Below, one piece after another: positions 6,376 through 15,130 of a stretch of 25,602 nt of DNA. The stretch lies in contig DATBMA010000102.1 of NCBI GenBank assembly GCA_036555105.1, forward strand, positions 1-25,602, read 5' to 3'. How positions within the stretch are numbered: the stretch's first letter is position 1; each line of letters begins with the position of its first letter. Made by a program: the position numbers and the translations under genes. The notes under the pieces are model-generated. The model was not told the origin of the DNA, searched no databases, and worked only from the letters and a program-made list of their open reading frames with translations. This DNA is from DATBMA01 sp036555105. GTDB lineage: Bacteria; Actinomycetota; Acidimicrobiia; Spongiisociales; ZC4RG35.

Positions 6376-8735
6376 TGCGGCGCCTGCAGGTGATCGCGGG
6401 GCTCGCCCTCCTCGCCCTCGTGGTCCCGGTCCCGGCCGGGGCGCAGGAGGCGGAGACTCTGCCGGGCGGCTGTTCCCCCGATGACTCCAGTTTCGAGGTG
6501 TTGCTGCTGATCGACCAGTCGGGATCGCTTCGGCGCACCGATCCGGGCGACCAACGCATCGCCGGGGCCAAGGCAGTGGTCAGCTCGTACGCCGTCCTGG
6601 CCGAGCAGGCGGAGGTGCTGGTCCAGGTGGCCGGGTTCGGCACCGACTTCCGGGTCGGAGATTGGACCAAGCTGGATCAGGGCAGCCTCGGCGGCATCTT
6701 GGGCCAGGTGGAAGAGGTGGCTTCGGTGTCCGATCAGGGTCACACCGACTACGTATACGCCCTCGACGGCGCCGAGCAGGCCTTCGCCTCCGGCGGTGGC
6801 GCCGACTGCCGGCTTCTTTTCTGGTTCACGGACGGCGAGCACGACCTCGACCCGGACTTCTTGGGTGACGGCCTCGACCGCTTCTACCTCGACGTGCCTG
6901 TCACCTCCGAGAACGTGGCAGAGGCCGAGGCTCTCATGCCCGGCCTCATCTGCGGTGGTGGTGGCTATGCCGACCGCCTCGGAGAGCAAGGAGTGAGCTC
7001 CCAGATCATGCTGCTGGGCGACGAGACCGGGATGTCGTCCGACAGCCGGCGGGTGTTGCGGGGGATGGGCGGAGATCCTGCCTTCGACTGCGGTCCAGGC
7101 AACGGTTCGTTCCGCAACGCGACCGATGCGGCCGGCCTGCCGTATCTGATGGCCTGCCAGGCCCAGGTCGGGCTCTTTCGCCTTGATGACCTCGTGCCCG
7201 CTGCAGACGCGCTGACCATCACCGACGAGACGGTGGACGCCGGGGCGGTGCCCTACCCCCTCGTAACGGGGTTGAGGGTGATTGCTCGCGGCGACGGTAT
7301 CGCGCCCTCCGCCTCCTCCTCGGTGGCGGCTACAGGCCAGGAGCAGATCGGGGACGACACCGTGATGGTGACAGTGCCGACCGACGCCGCCCCTTTCACA
7401 TTGGAGATCGAAGGAGTGGAAGAGGCCTGCGCCTTCGTCGCCGCCCAGGCAGCGGTGCCGGCCATCCAAAGCGTTGCTCCGACGATGTACCAGGGGGATC
7501 CGGCCTCCTTCGTTGTGGTGGCGGAGGGCCCCCATGGCCGCCTGGAGGGCGACGTCATCACGCGGCTCGCGCTCGAGTCGGCTACCGGGGCGGTCGGGAC
7601 CCCCGACGGTTCAGGTTGGGAGATCGCGGTGCCTGCCCTTCCCGCCCAGCCCGAATTCGAGCTGACGGTGGAGCTGACCTCCGCCCCCGGCTTGTCGAAG
7701 TCCGGCCAGGCGACCTTCCCGGTCAATGAGCAGCTGAATGCCCCCACCATCGCCCGCCAGCCGGATCCCGTCACCGGAGAGGGGGTGGGACCCTTCCCGG
7801 TGGAGCTGGAGGTGGACCCCCGCGACGGCGGCAGTATCTGCCTGCTCGACCCCAATGGAACAGTGACCGGGGCCGAGGGGGAGACGATCGGCGTCACTGC
7901 CGCCTTCGAAGGGTCGGAGTGTGTCGAGCTGGAGGCGGGGGGGCCAAGGGTGGTGACGATGACCGTCACCTTCGATCGCTCCGGCTTCGCCCACCAGGTG
8001 CTCGAGTTACGCACTTCTGCCGCTCCGGCGGCCGATCCCTCCCGCCAGGAAGAGGGGGTGCTGGCGGTCGACCTCGACATCGCCCCCCGGGCCCAGCCTC
8101 TGCTGGTGGCGGCCATTACGTCGGGCTTGATGGTGCTTCTGCTCGGGGCGCTTTGGGGCATCGCCTACGGGGTGAACCGGCTGATCGCCCGCATCCCCGA
8201 CCCCCGGCGCCACCGGGTCCGCTACGCCGAGTTCGTGGCCGAGCTGGCCCCCAGCGGCTACGGGACGCTGGAGGTGACCTTGACCGAGGCGCCGCGGGAA
8301 GGCGACCTCCGGCTCCCCCGTCGCACCCCCGGCCAACTCCACGCCGGCCGGCTGCGTATCGGGCGCGTGGTGTCCGCCCTGCCGTGGGTGGCTCCGTACG
8401 CCGCGATCGGGCTCGGGACCGACCTGGTCGCCGCCCACCAGGGACCGGGAATGCCAGGCCGGAGGACCGTGGCGGAGCGGACCTACCGAGGAAGGGCTTC
8501 AGACGCCCTCGGCCCTTTGGTCGCAATCGGGCTCTCCACATCGCAGATGGAAGGGTTGGTGGAGGGCATCGCCCAGAAGGCACCCGGGGTGTTGTTGTTC
8601 GATGTAAGGGAGGCGCGGGGCACCGACCCCGGCCGGTTCGGCGTGGAATTGGCAACCGACTCACTGGAACTGCTCGGGGCGGAGCTGTCGTCCCGGGTTC
8701 TGGCCGACACCATGGAAAGGACGGGAGAGACATGA
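6375..8735 (+). CDS. Secreted, membrane-anchored vWA-domain protein
   Basis: A 786-residue type I membrane protein. Residues 1-23 form a signal peptide (MRRLQVIAGLALLALVVPVP, cleavage after AGA). A von Willebrand A domain follows with a complete MIDAS metal site: D47-x-S49-x-S51 in IDQSGS, T124 in GHTD, and D153 in FTDGEHD. The remaining ectodomain to about 570 reads like beta-sandwich modules and has eight cysteines in total, possibly disulfides. A TM helix at 575-600 is followed by a basic stop-transfer stretch and a cytoplasmic domain of about 185 residues without a recognisable motif. I start at ATG 6375, not 6279, because this gives the signal peptide and the one-base overlap. The stop overlaps the next ATG (ATGA). 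It likely binds an outside or membrane ligand and signals or anchors inward to the tubulin-like protein. Confidence 0.88.
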   Translation: MRRLQVIAGLALLALVVPVPAGAQEAETLPGGCSPDDSSFEVLLLIDQSGSLRRTDPGDQRIAGAKAVVSSYAVLAEQAEVLVQVAGFGTDFRVGDWTKLDQGSLGGILGQVEEVASVSDQGHTDYVYALDGAEQAFASGGGADCRLLFWFTDGEHDLDPDFLGDGLDRFYLDVPVTSENVAEAEALMPGLICGGGGYADRLGEQGVSSQIMLLGDETGMSSDSRRVLRGMGGDPAFDCGPGNGSFRNATDAAGLPYLMACQAQVGLFRLDDLVPAADALTITDETVDAGAVPYPLVTGLRVIARGDGIAPSASSSVAATGQEQIGDDTVMVTVPTDAAPFTLEIEGVEEACAFVAAQAAVPAIQSVAPTMYQGDPASFVVVAEGPHGRLEGDVITRLALESATGAVGTPDGSGWEIAVPALPAQPEFELTVELTSAPGLSKSGQATFPVNEQLNAPTIARQPDPVTGEGVGPFPVELEVDPRDGGSICLLDPNGTVTGAEGETIGVTAAFEGSECVELEAGGPRVVTMTVTFDRSGFAHQVLELRTSAAPAADPSRQEEGVLAVDLDIAPRAQPLLVAAITSGLMVLLLGALWGIAYGVNRLIARIPDPRRHRVRYAEFVAELAPSGYGTLEVTLTEAPREGDLRLPRRTPGQLHAGRLRIGRVVSALPWVAPYAAIGLGTDLVAAHQGPGMPGRRTVAERTYRGRASDALGPLVAIGLSTSQMEGLVEGIAQKAPGVLLFDVREARGTDPGRFGVELATDSLELLGAELSSRVLADTMERTGET

Positions 8736-11700
8736 GAGGGTTTCTCGTTATCGGGCTCGGCGGATCCGGGGGGAAGACCATCCGCTATCTGAAGCAGTCT
8801 CTTCGCGAATGGCTGGGAGAGATCGGATGGCAGAGTGAGATGCCGCAGGGTTGGCAGTTCCTCCACATCGACACCCCATCCACCCAGGAGGCTCCGATCT
8901 TGCCTGGCCGGCCAGATCTCCTGCCACCCGTCGAGTACATGGCCCTCCATCGCGATGGGGTGCCTTTTGGCACCGTGGTCGATCGGCTGGCCAAGAAGCG
9001 CACCAACCTCGACGGATGGTGGGTGGATCCCGCCTTCATGAATGTCCCTATCGCCCACGGGGCCGGCCAATACCGGGCGATCGGGAGGGTGCTTGGCCTT
9101 GATCAGCAGGACCGTATCCATCGCGCTCTGCAGGGCAAGATCACGGCCCTCCGCACGGCCGACGCCATCGGGGAGCTCCAGCGGCTGCGGGCGGCGGCGG
9201 ACGAAGAAGGGACGGGCACGTACCAGCAGCAGGGAGAGCCGGTGCTGATGATCGTCTCCTCCTTGGCCGGTGGCACCGGCGCAGGGCTCTTCCTCGACGT
9301 GGCCGACATGTTGCGGGCCGAAGGGGAGCAGTGGCTCGACAACTCTTTCGGGATCCTCTATGCGGCAGACGTCTTTCAGAGCCTCTCGACCGGCGCTAGG
9401 GCTGGGGTACACCCCAACTCGGCAGCGGCATTGGCGGAGCTGTTGAGCGGCCTCTATGCAGGGGGCAGGGTGGCCGTGGCCGGCGAGGAGCGGGAGATCT
9501 CCCGCAGCGGGCCCGCATTCTCATTCCTGGTTGGGCACGCCAACACGAGCGGCGTGGTGTTCGGGGATCAGACCGACGTCTACCGAGTGATGGGCCGCTG
9601 CCTGGCGGCGGTCATGACCGATCCCCAGGTGCAGGACGACTTCGTCGTGTACACCGCCGCCAACTGGCAGAACAGCGCAGGCACCTACGGCGACGAGGGC
9701 GGGCCCCGGCACATGCTCATGGAGCCGCCCTATGTAGGAACCCTGCAGGGCCTTGGCTATGCCGAGGTGGACCTGGGAGTTGATCGGTTCAAGGCCTACT
9801 CCGAGCGGAGGGTGGTGAGAGATGCGGTCGACACCCTTGTCAACGGCCACCGGCTGGCCACCGAGGGCATCGAGCGCTACGAGGGGCTCACCCCGGATGT
9901 GATCGCCTCATCGCTTGCCGCCGACCGCCTCACCGGCTTCCTCAACAACGTCGGCATCAACGAACGCGGCAACGAGCACCAGGTGGTGGAGGCGATCGCC
10001 CTGCCTTTGAAGGAGCGACGCCTGTTGACCGGCAGCCTGGCCGAGTCCGTGTACCAGCGGACGGTCGAGAACGTGGGGGCCAAAGGGAGGATCGACGACT
10101 GGCTGACGTCGGTGGTCGAGGAGGCGGAGCTGCTGGCCCCGGCCGAGAACGAGCGCTACGACACCCGGCTCCGAGAGCGCGCCAGAGGGTGGACCAGAGA
10201 GGTGTCTCGCCGCCTGTTGAAGGAAGCAGGTGACATAGCCGCCGAGTACGGGCTCGGAGTGCTCACCGAGCTTCTCGGGCTGGTCAGACAGGAGATAGCC
10301 ACCGCCGCCGACGATCTCGACCAGGAGAGGATCGAGTTCGAGAACTTCTCGTCGCACGTCCGCTCCAACACCCAGGCGGCGTTCGGGGAATTGGGCGGCC
10401 AGATCGGCTCCGAGCACGAAGCGGTTCGGGCAGGTGCCGCCCAGGCGGTGGACACCCTCGTGTTTCAGAGGATGGAGGAGAAGTCCCGCTTCATCGCCCG
10501 CGCCCTGCTGATCGACTTCGACCAGTCGGTGGTCTTGCCTCTTATCGACGCGGTGCGGGCTGCGCTGGGAGACCTGCAGCGGAAGCTCGATCCGGCCGAC
10601 GTCGAGGCGGCGCCTGTGGACGGCTGGCCCCGCCACCTCCCCTATCGCGATCAGGCCGTTTCGGACGACCTGGTGCCGGGCAAGACGGTGGCGCTCGTCA
10701 TCGATCCCCAATCCTTCCCCTTGCTCTTCGACGAGCTGCTGGCCACCACCATGGGAACCGCAGGCGGGGCCACCGCCGAGCGCTGGCGAAGCGTCCGCCA
10801 TGCGGTGGTGACCGGCGGCTTCCTGGAGGACGGCGCCCCGGCCGACCGTCGGTTGGCAGCCCTGGTGCGGGAGCTGTTCGAGGAAGTCGACCGCTGGCAG
10901 CCGAGCGAGGCGATCCTCCTCGGCGGCGAGCCCGACCGCCCTGCTCGCTTCCGGCTCCACGTCGAACGCGACGAGCTGGTGTTGAGGGCGCGAGCCTGGC
11001 TGACCCGCCCCGGGACCGACTTCGACGACTTCCTGTCACAGGGCCTGCGCACTTATCTGCGCGAGCCCGACCGCAAGCTGCCGGCGGCGGCGGCTCGCGA
11101 CCGGGAACGAGCCTTCCAAGCTGCGCTGGAGTCGGCTTTCGAAGCGGCCGAGCCGCTGGTCCACATCGACCCGGTGCTGCTCTCCGAGGTCCACGACCGT
11201 TCGCTGACCACTCATGCAGTCCCGGGCGAGATCCCCCTCAAGAACCACAGGTTGGAGAAGTGGGTCAACGAGTTCCTCGACTCCAAGCTGGCCGACCGCA
11301 GCGATGGGGTCCACGACAACGTGACCCAGGGCGACCGGGTCAAGCGAATCTCCATTTACTCGATGCTGGAGGGGGCCCTCCACCCGGCCGTGTTCCGCTC
11401 GCTCATCGACCCCATTGCCGACGGCTACGCCGCTGCCGCCAAGTCGGGCAGGCTGCGCGATTTTTGGAAGTGGCGCCGGAGCCGGCCGCTGGCCCAGGCG
11501 ATTCCGCTGCCGCTGCCGATGGTGCGGGCCTTGGTCAGAGGCTGGTTCGTGGCTCGCTTCCTCGGGTTGCTCGAGGTGGTCCAGGAGGAGGGTGGGACGA
11601 CGGTGGTCCGGCTGGAGCGGGGTCGCGGGGGAGAGGTGGTCGACTCGCCGCCCCTGGTGACCAGTCCCGGCGCCATCCGGCCGCGCCAGCTGGGCGCCTT

Positions 11701-12127
11701 CCTGGAGACTCTGGCATTGGCCATCCCTTACTCGGCAGACATCGGCAAGCCCCATGAGATGCTCGGCATCTTCGAGGCCCTCATCGAGCTTGGCCGCAGC
11801 TCCGGGACCATCGGCGCCGAGGTTGGCGAGTTTCGCGAGCTGAGCCCGGTGCTGGAGGAATGGGTGGCAGCCGGCACCGCATATGGGCTGGAAGCCGGCA
11901 CGTCGCAGATCCAACACAAGGAAGCAGGCAGCCGGGCCGCCGCTCTGGCCGAGCTGGTGGTCAAGACGGAGGAGGCCTACGAGCAGCACGCCGACGAAGA
12001 GCGGCGGGCAGGCCGGATCGGTCCCGAGAACTCGTGGCTTGGTGCCACCGACCTCATCAACGAGGAGCTGCATCGGATGGCGGTGGCCCTGCAGGTGCGG
12101 GCCTCGCAAACCACACCCGAGTTCTAG
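8732..12127 (+). CDS. Tubulin_2 / FtsZ-like superfamily GTPase, very large
   Basis: A 1131-residue soluble protein. The N-terminus RGFLVIGLGGSGGKTIRYLK matches the first strand and T1 nucleotide loop of tubulin/FtsZ, and SLAGGTGAGLFLDVADML (G-box GGTGAG at 180-185) matches the T4 signature GGGTGTG. Together they place it in the FtsZ/tubulin superfamily, most like the Tubulin_2 or 'FtsZ-like protein 1' group and not FtsZ itself, which is about 350-450 residues. I could not identify an NxDxxD-type T7 loop. The other 700-plus residues are largely helical and charged, with no TM segment. The ATG at 8732 overlaps the vWA stop by four bases, and the stop (TAG) shares its G with the next GTG. Known relatives are predicted to build a membrane-remodelling machine with vWA proteins. 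Confidence 0.88.
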   Translation: MRGFLVIGLGGSGGKTIRYLKQSLREWLGEIGWQSEMPQGWQFLHIDTPSTQEAPILPGRPDLLPPVEYMALHRDGVPFGTVVDRLAKKRTNLDGWWVDPAFMNVPIAHGAGQYRAIGRVLGLDQQDRIHRALQGKITALRTADAIGELQRLRAAADEEGTGTYQQQGEPVLMIVSSLAGGTGAGLFLDVADMLRAEGEQWLDNSFGILYAADVFQSLSTGARAGVHPNSAAALAELLSGLYAGGRVAVAGEEREISRSGPAFSFLVGHANTSGVVFGDQTDVYRVMGRCLAAVMTDPQVQDDFVVYTAANWQNSAGTYGDEGGPRHMLMEPPYVGTLQGLGYAEVDLGVDRFKAYSERRVVRDAVDTLVNGHRLATEGIERYEGLTPDVIASSLAADRLTGFLNNVGINERGNEHQVVEAIALPLKERRLLTGSLAESVYQRTVENVGAKGRIDDWLTSVVEEAELLAPAENERYDTRLRERARGWTREVSRRLLKEAGDIAAEYGLGVLTELLGLVRQEIATAADDLDQERIEFENFSSHVRSNTQAAFGELGGQIGSEHEAVRAGAAQAVDTLVFQRMEEKSRFIARALLIDFDQSVVLPLIDAVRAALGDLQRKLDPADVEAAPVDGWPRHLPYRDQAVSDDLVPGKTVALVIDPQSFPLLFDELLATTMGTAGGATAERWRSVRHAVVTGGFLEDGAPADRRLAALVRELFEEVDRWQPSEAILLGGEPDRPARFRLHVERDELVLRARAWLTRPGTDFDDFLSQGLRTYLREPDRKLPAAAARDRERAFQAALESAFEAAEPLVHIDPVLLSEVHDRSLTTHAVPGEIPLKNHRLEKWVNEFLDSKLADRSDGVHDNVTQGDRVKRISIYSMLEGALHPAVFRSLIDPIADGYAAAAKSGRLRDFWKWRRSRPLAQAIPLPLPMVRALVRGWFVARFLGLLEVVQEEGGTTVVRLERGRGGEVVDSPPLVTSPGAIRPRQLGAFLETLALAIPYSADIGKPHEMLGIFEALIELGRSSGTIGAEVGEFRELSPVLEEWVAAGTAYGLEAGTSQIQHKEAGSRAAALAELVVKTEEAYEQHADEERRAGRIGPENSWLGATDLINEELHRMAVALQVRASQTTPEF

Positions 12128-15120
12128 TGAGGCAAGCCTCGACGGTCCTGGTGGGGGAGTCGGCCGGCCCTGTGGGGGAGGCCATATCCCTGCTCGGGAC
12201 GATGGCCGCCCAGGGGCTCATACGCCCCTTCTGGCACCTGGCGCCTGAGGAGGCGTCCCGGTCGCGGCCGTGGGAAGGAACGAAGTTCGATCGCACCGGG
12301 GCTCACCCTGTTGGCATCTTCGATTCGATCGGAGAGGAGGCGGCAGCCGAGATCCGGCTGGCCGCCCTCGCCGCCACCGGTGACGACGCCGGAGCGGTGG
12401 TGGCGGCGGCGGAGGCGGTGCGCGAGCGTCTCGTCTCCCTCGCCCCCGATCGGACCGCGGTGACTGTGTCCAGGATCTGGTTCCCGGATTGGGAGGTGAT
12501 GGGAGGTCCGGACCCTTCTTTCTTCTCGCCGCACGCTCAGGCGAATCTGGTGGCGGTTCCGGAGGACCGCCGCTCCGATGCTCGCTTCGCTTCCCCGCTC
12601 GGCGCCGGCACTCCGGCCTTCAGCGGCCATGTGGCGGTGGAGACGGCCGCCCTGCTCGGGATGTTTTCCGGGATGGAGGGGTGCCTGCCGGACGACATGG
12701 GCCCTGGCGTCATTTTCGGGGATCGGCCCAAGGTCAGGCTCGTCCGCTCATACGCCAGAGTGGGGCGCAGCCCCGCACTGCCCTTGCAGGAGATCGTCGA
12801 CCACGAGGGGCGGCTGCCGGTCCCTCCAGGCACGATCGAGGCCCCCGCCCCGGGGGCGGCCGTGACCGAGCTGGCGGAGCGGGCGGAGCCGCTCTTCGAC
12901 GGCCTCCGGTTCGAGGCCCGAGAGCCGGAGCCGCCCCAACGTGAGCAGATGCGGCCTCTTCGCACGCTCCTCTTGGTGTTGCGGGAGATGGGCCGCTTCG
13001 TGGTGTCCCTGCCTCGCCGGGCGGTGGAGGGGCTCTTCGAAGACTTTTCAGAGCTGGCCGGGCGGATGATGCAGGAGCTGGTGGGCTCGTCCTCGATCAT
13101 CGAGGTGGTTTGGAAGGGCAAGGTGCGTCCAGGAGCCGGGGGTGAAGGCGAGTACGAGGCTCTGATCGCCGATCTCAAGCGCCAGGCCGAGCGTCGACTC
13201 GACCTGCAGGGAGGGCCCGCGATCGATCAGACGGTCTGGGGCAACCTGCGAGCGGTCGTGCTCTCAGCCGCCGACGGCAGTGAGCCGCCCCCCGGAGTGG
13301 AGCCTCTCGAGGTCCACGGCCGCCGGGCGGTGGTGACCGACGCCGGCCAGCTGGCCGTACACCCCCAGGAGGGGTTGGTGGAGACTGCCAAGTCGACCCT
13401 GGACGAGGCGGAGTCTCCGCAGCCGGTCACCCTACTCGGCAAGCTGGGAGCGAAAGTAGAGCTCATAAGCGGTGCCAACCGCACCGCCGCCTCCCGGCTG
13501 CTTCAAAACTTGGACCGCCAGATGGCGGCGCTGGCGGGTTACCGGCCTCCCGGGTTCACCGCCTGGCACATCTGGGGAAGCGTCCTCATCGCCGCGTTCG
13601 TGGTGGGCCTGTTGTTGCTCACCGGTGCGATTCGGGCCTGGGGGATCACAGGCATGGACCCGCTGACCCGCGACGTCGTCTTCGCCCTCCTCACCCTCAC
13701 CTGTGCCGGGGCCCTGATGGTGCTGCGGGGCTATGGGCGCCAAGCAGTAGCGGAGGCGGTCGCCGCCGGCGGGATCGCTCCAGAGGAAGGGAAGACACCC
13801 GGGACCGGCGCGACCTGGATGGGGGTGCTGGCAGGGGGGGTTGCGGGCTGGAGCTTCGCCACCCTGGGGTCGGTGTTCGTCGGGTATCCATCCACCACCG
13901 CCGCCCTCTACGCGGCCGTGGCGGCCGGGGTGGTGACCGGAGCCGGGCTCGGCCAGGCCTATGCCTTCGCGGCCCGCCAGGAGCGGTTTCCCTCCCTGGG
14001 GCGCCTGGCGCGACTGTCCATACTGGCGGTGCTCGTCTATCTCTCTGTCCTCTTTGTCGGCGCGGTGGCCCAGCCCGACGGGTGGTACGCCAATGCCTCC
14101 GCCGCCGAGTTGGACGAACTGCTGTGGTTGGTCTGCGGCACCCTGGGAGTGGCGCTGGTGATGGTGCTGGCCTACGTGTCGTGGCGTCGGGTACAGGAGC
14201 GGCTTCAGTTGCGCTGGTTTGGGCAGTCGATCCGCACGCTGGCTGAGCAGGTGGATGCCGCCTTCACCGGCGACCGGGTGGCCGAGGCAGCGCGAGAGCA
14301 GTATCTGGGCCTGGCCTCCGTCCTGGCCAGGCTGATCTGGTTCCCATACGGCAAGACCGTGGCGGCCCCCGAGCCCGGGGCCGGCCTGCCCCAGTTCGGG
14401 GTGAGCAAGGCGGCCGTCCGCCAGTTCCGGCTCTCGTCTCGGGGTGCCCAGCTATTCGAGGCCAGGACGTTGCGGCTCGCCTCGGAGCGAGGGTGGCTCA
14501 CCTCGCAGTACGAGGGGTCGATCGCCAGATTCCGCGCCCAGCAGGCGTCGCTGGCCGGTGCCGACGACCCCAATGAGATGGTCCGGCCCGACCTCGACCC
14601 GACGACCGTTGCCCAGCACCCACCGGAGCACCGCCCGGAGAAGGGCGATCGATGGCGCTGGGCCGACCTGTTCTTCGCCGGCGTCTACGACCCCGACTTC
14701 CTGCGGGCGTTGGAGACTCACGGAGAGAAGGAGGTGTTCGGCCCGATCCTGGCCGACGCCGCCAACTTCGAGCCGATCGATGGCGCCGCAGGCGATCCCT
14801 CCTTGCTCGAGTTCATGTCGGAGGTCTTCCCGCAGGGAGACCGGCAGGCCGACCCTCGCTACTTCGATCCCGAGCACGTTGCTGCCGGAGTGTTCGAGCG
14901 CCGATGGCATCACCGTGTCTGGTGGCCGGGTGAACAGCTCTTCCTGGAGGAGGGCCGGGAGGGGGATCACTCCATCCAGCCTGTCGGCTCCCTGGCCAAA
15001 GGGGCGGTATGGGTGGCAGTCAGGGTGGACTCCACCGAGGATCTCGAGCCGGCGGCCGTGTTCGGGGGATCGGCGCCGCCTGAGGTGGCGGGGACCGGCG
15101 GGCCCGGCCCCGACTATTGA
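12127..15120 (+). CDS. Large six-TM protein of the vWA/tubulin-like operon, unknown family
   Basis: A 997-residue protein. The first 478 residues are soluble and start with a hydrophobic strand (TVLVGE, then AISLLGTMAAQGLIRPF), reminiscent of an alpha/beta fold but without a P-loop that I can see. Six TM helices follow near 480-505, 516-536, 562-585, 590-613, 627-648 and 663-687. A soluble C-terminal part of about 300 residues contains several Trp-rich segments (KGDRWRWADLFFAG, HHRVWWPGEQ). GTG at 12127 uses the last base of the upstream TAG and has no obvious ribosome site, so it depends on re-initiation. A longer in-frame reading to 11860 is a shadow of the tubulin-like gene. The context suggests it is the membrane platform of the system. 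Function not recognised. Confidence 0.8.
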   Translation: MRQASTVLVGESAGPVGEAISLLGTMAAQGLIRPFWHLAPEEASRSRPWEGTKFDRTGAHPVGIFDSIGEEAAAEIRLAALAATGDDAGAVVAAAEAVRERLVSLAPDRTAVTVSRIWFPDWEVMGGPDPSFFSPHAQANLVAVPEDRRSDARFASPLGAGTPAFSGHVAVETAALLGMFSGMEGCLPDDMGPGVIFGDRPKVRLVRSYARVGRSPALPLQEIVDHEGRLPVPPGTIEAPAPGAAVTELAERAEPLFDGLRFEAREPEPPQREQMRPLRTLLLVLREMGRFVVSLPRRAVEGLFEDFSELAGRMMQELVGSSSIIEVVWKGKVRPGAGGEGEYEALIADLKRQAERRLDLQGGPAIDQTVWGNLRAVVLSAADGSEPPPGVEPLEVHGRRAVVTDAGQLAVHPQEGLVETAKSTLDEAESPQPVTLLGKLGAKVELISGANRTAASRLLQNLDRQMAALAGYRPPGFTAWHIWGSVLIAAFVVGLLLLTGAIRAWGITGMDPLTRDVVFALLTLTCAGALMVLRGYGRQAVAEAVAAGGIAPEEGKTPGTGATWMGVLAGGVAGWSFATLGSVFVGYPSTTAALYAAVAAGVVTGAGLGQAYAFAARQERFPSLGRLARLSILAVLVYLSVLFVGAVAQPDGWYANASAAELDELLWLVCGTLGVALVMVLAYVSWRRVQERLQLRWFGQSIRTLAEQVDAAFTGDRVAEAAREQYLGLASVLARLIWFPYGKTVAAPEPGAGLPQFGVSKAAVRQFRLSSRGAQLFEARTLRLASERGWLTSQYEGSIARFRAQQASLAGADDPNEMVRPDLDPTTVAQHPPEHRPEKGDRWRWADLFFAGVYDPDFLRALETHGEKEVFGPILADAANFEPIDGAAGDPSLLEFMSEVFPQGDRQADPRYFDPEHVAAGVFERRWHHRVWWPGEQLFLEEGREGDHSIQPVGSLAKGAVWVAVRVDSTEDLEPAAVFGGSAPPEVAGTGGPGPDY

Positions 15121-15130
15121 CCCCGATGGG

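Noticed and set aside
7919..8731. Upstream in-frame extension of the tubulin-like protein
   Set aside because: It overlaps the C-terminal half of the vWA gene and encodes low-complexity Arg/Gly-rich sequence; the ATG at 8732 begins exactly at the conserved first strand.
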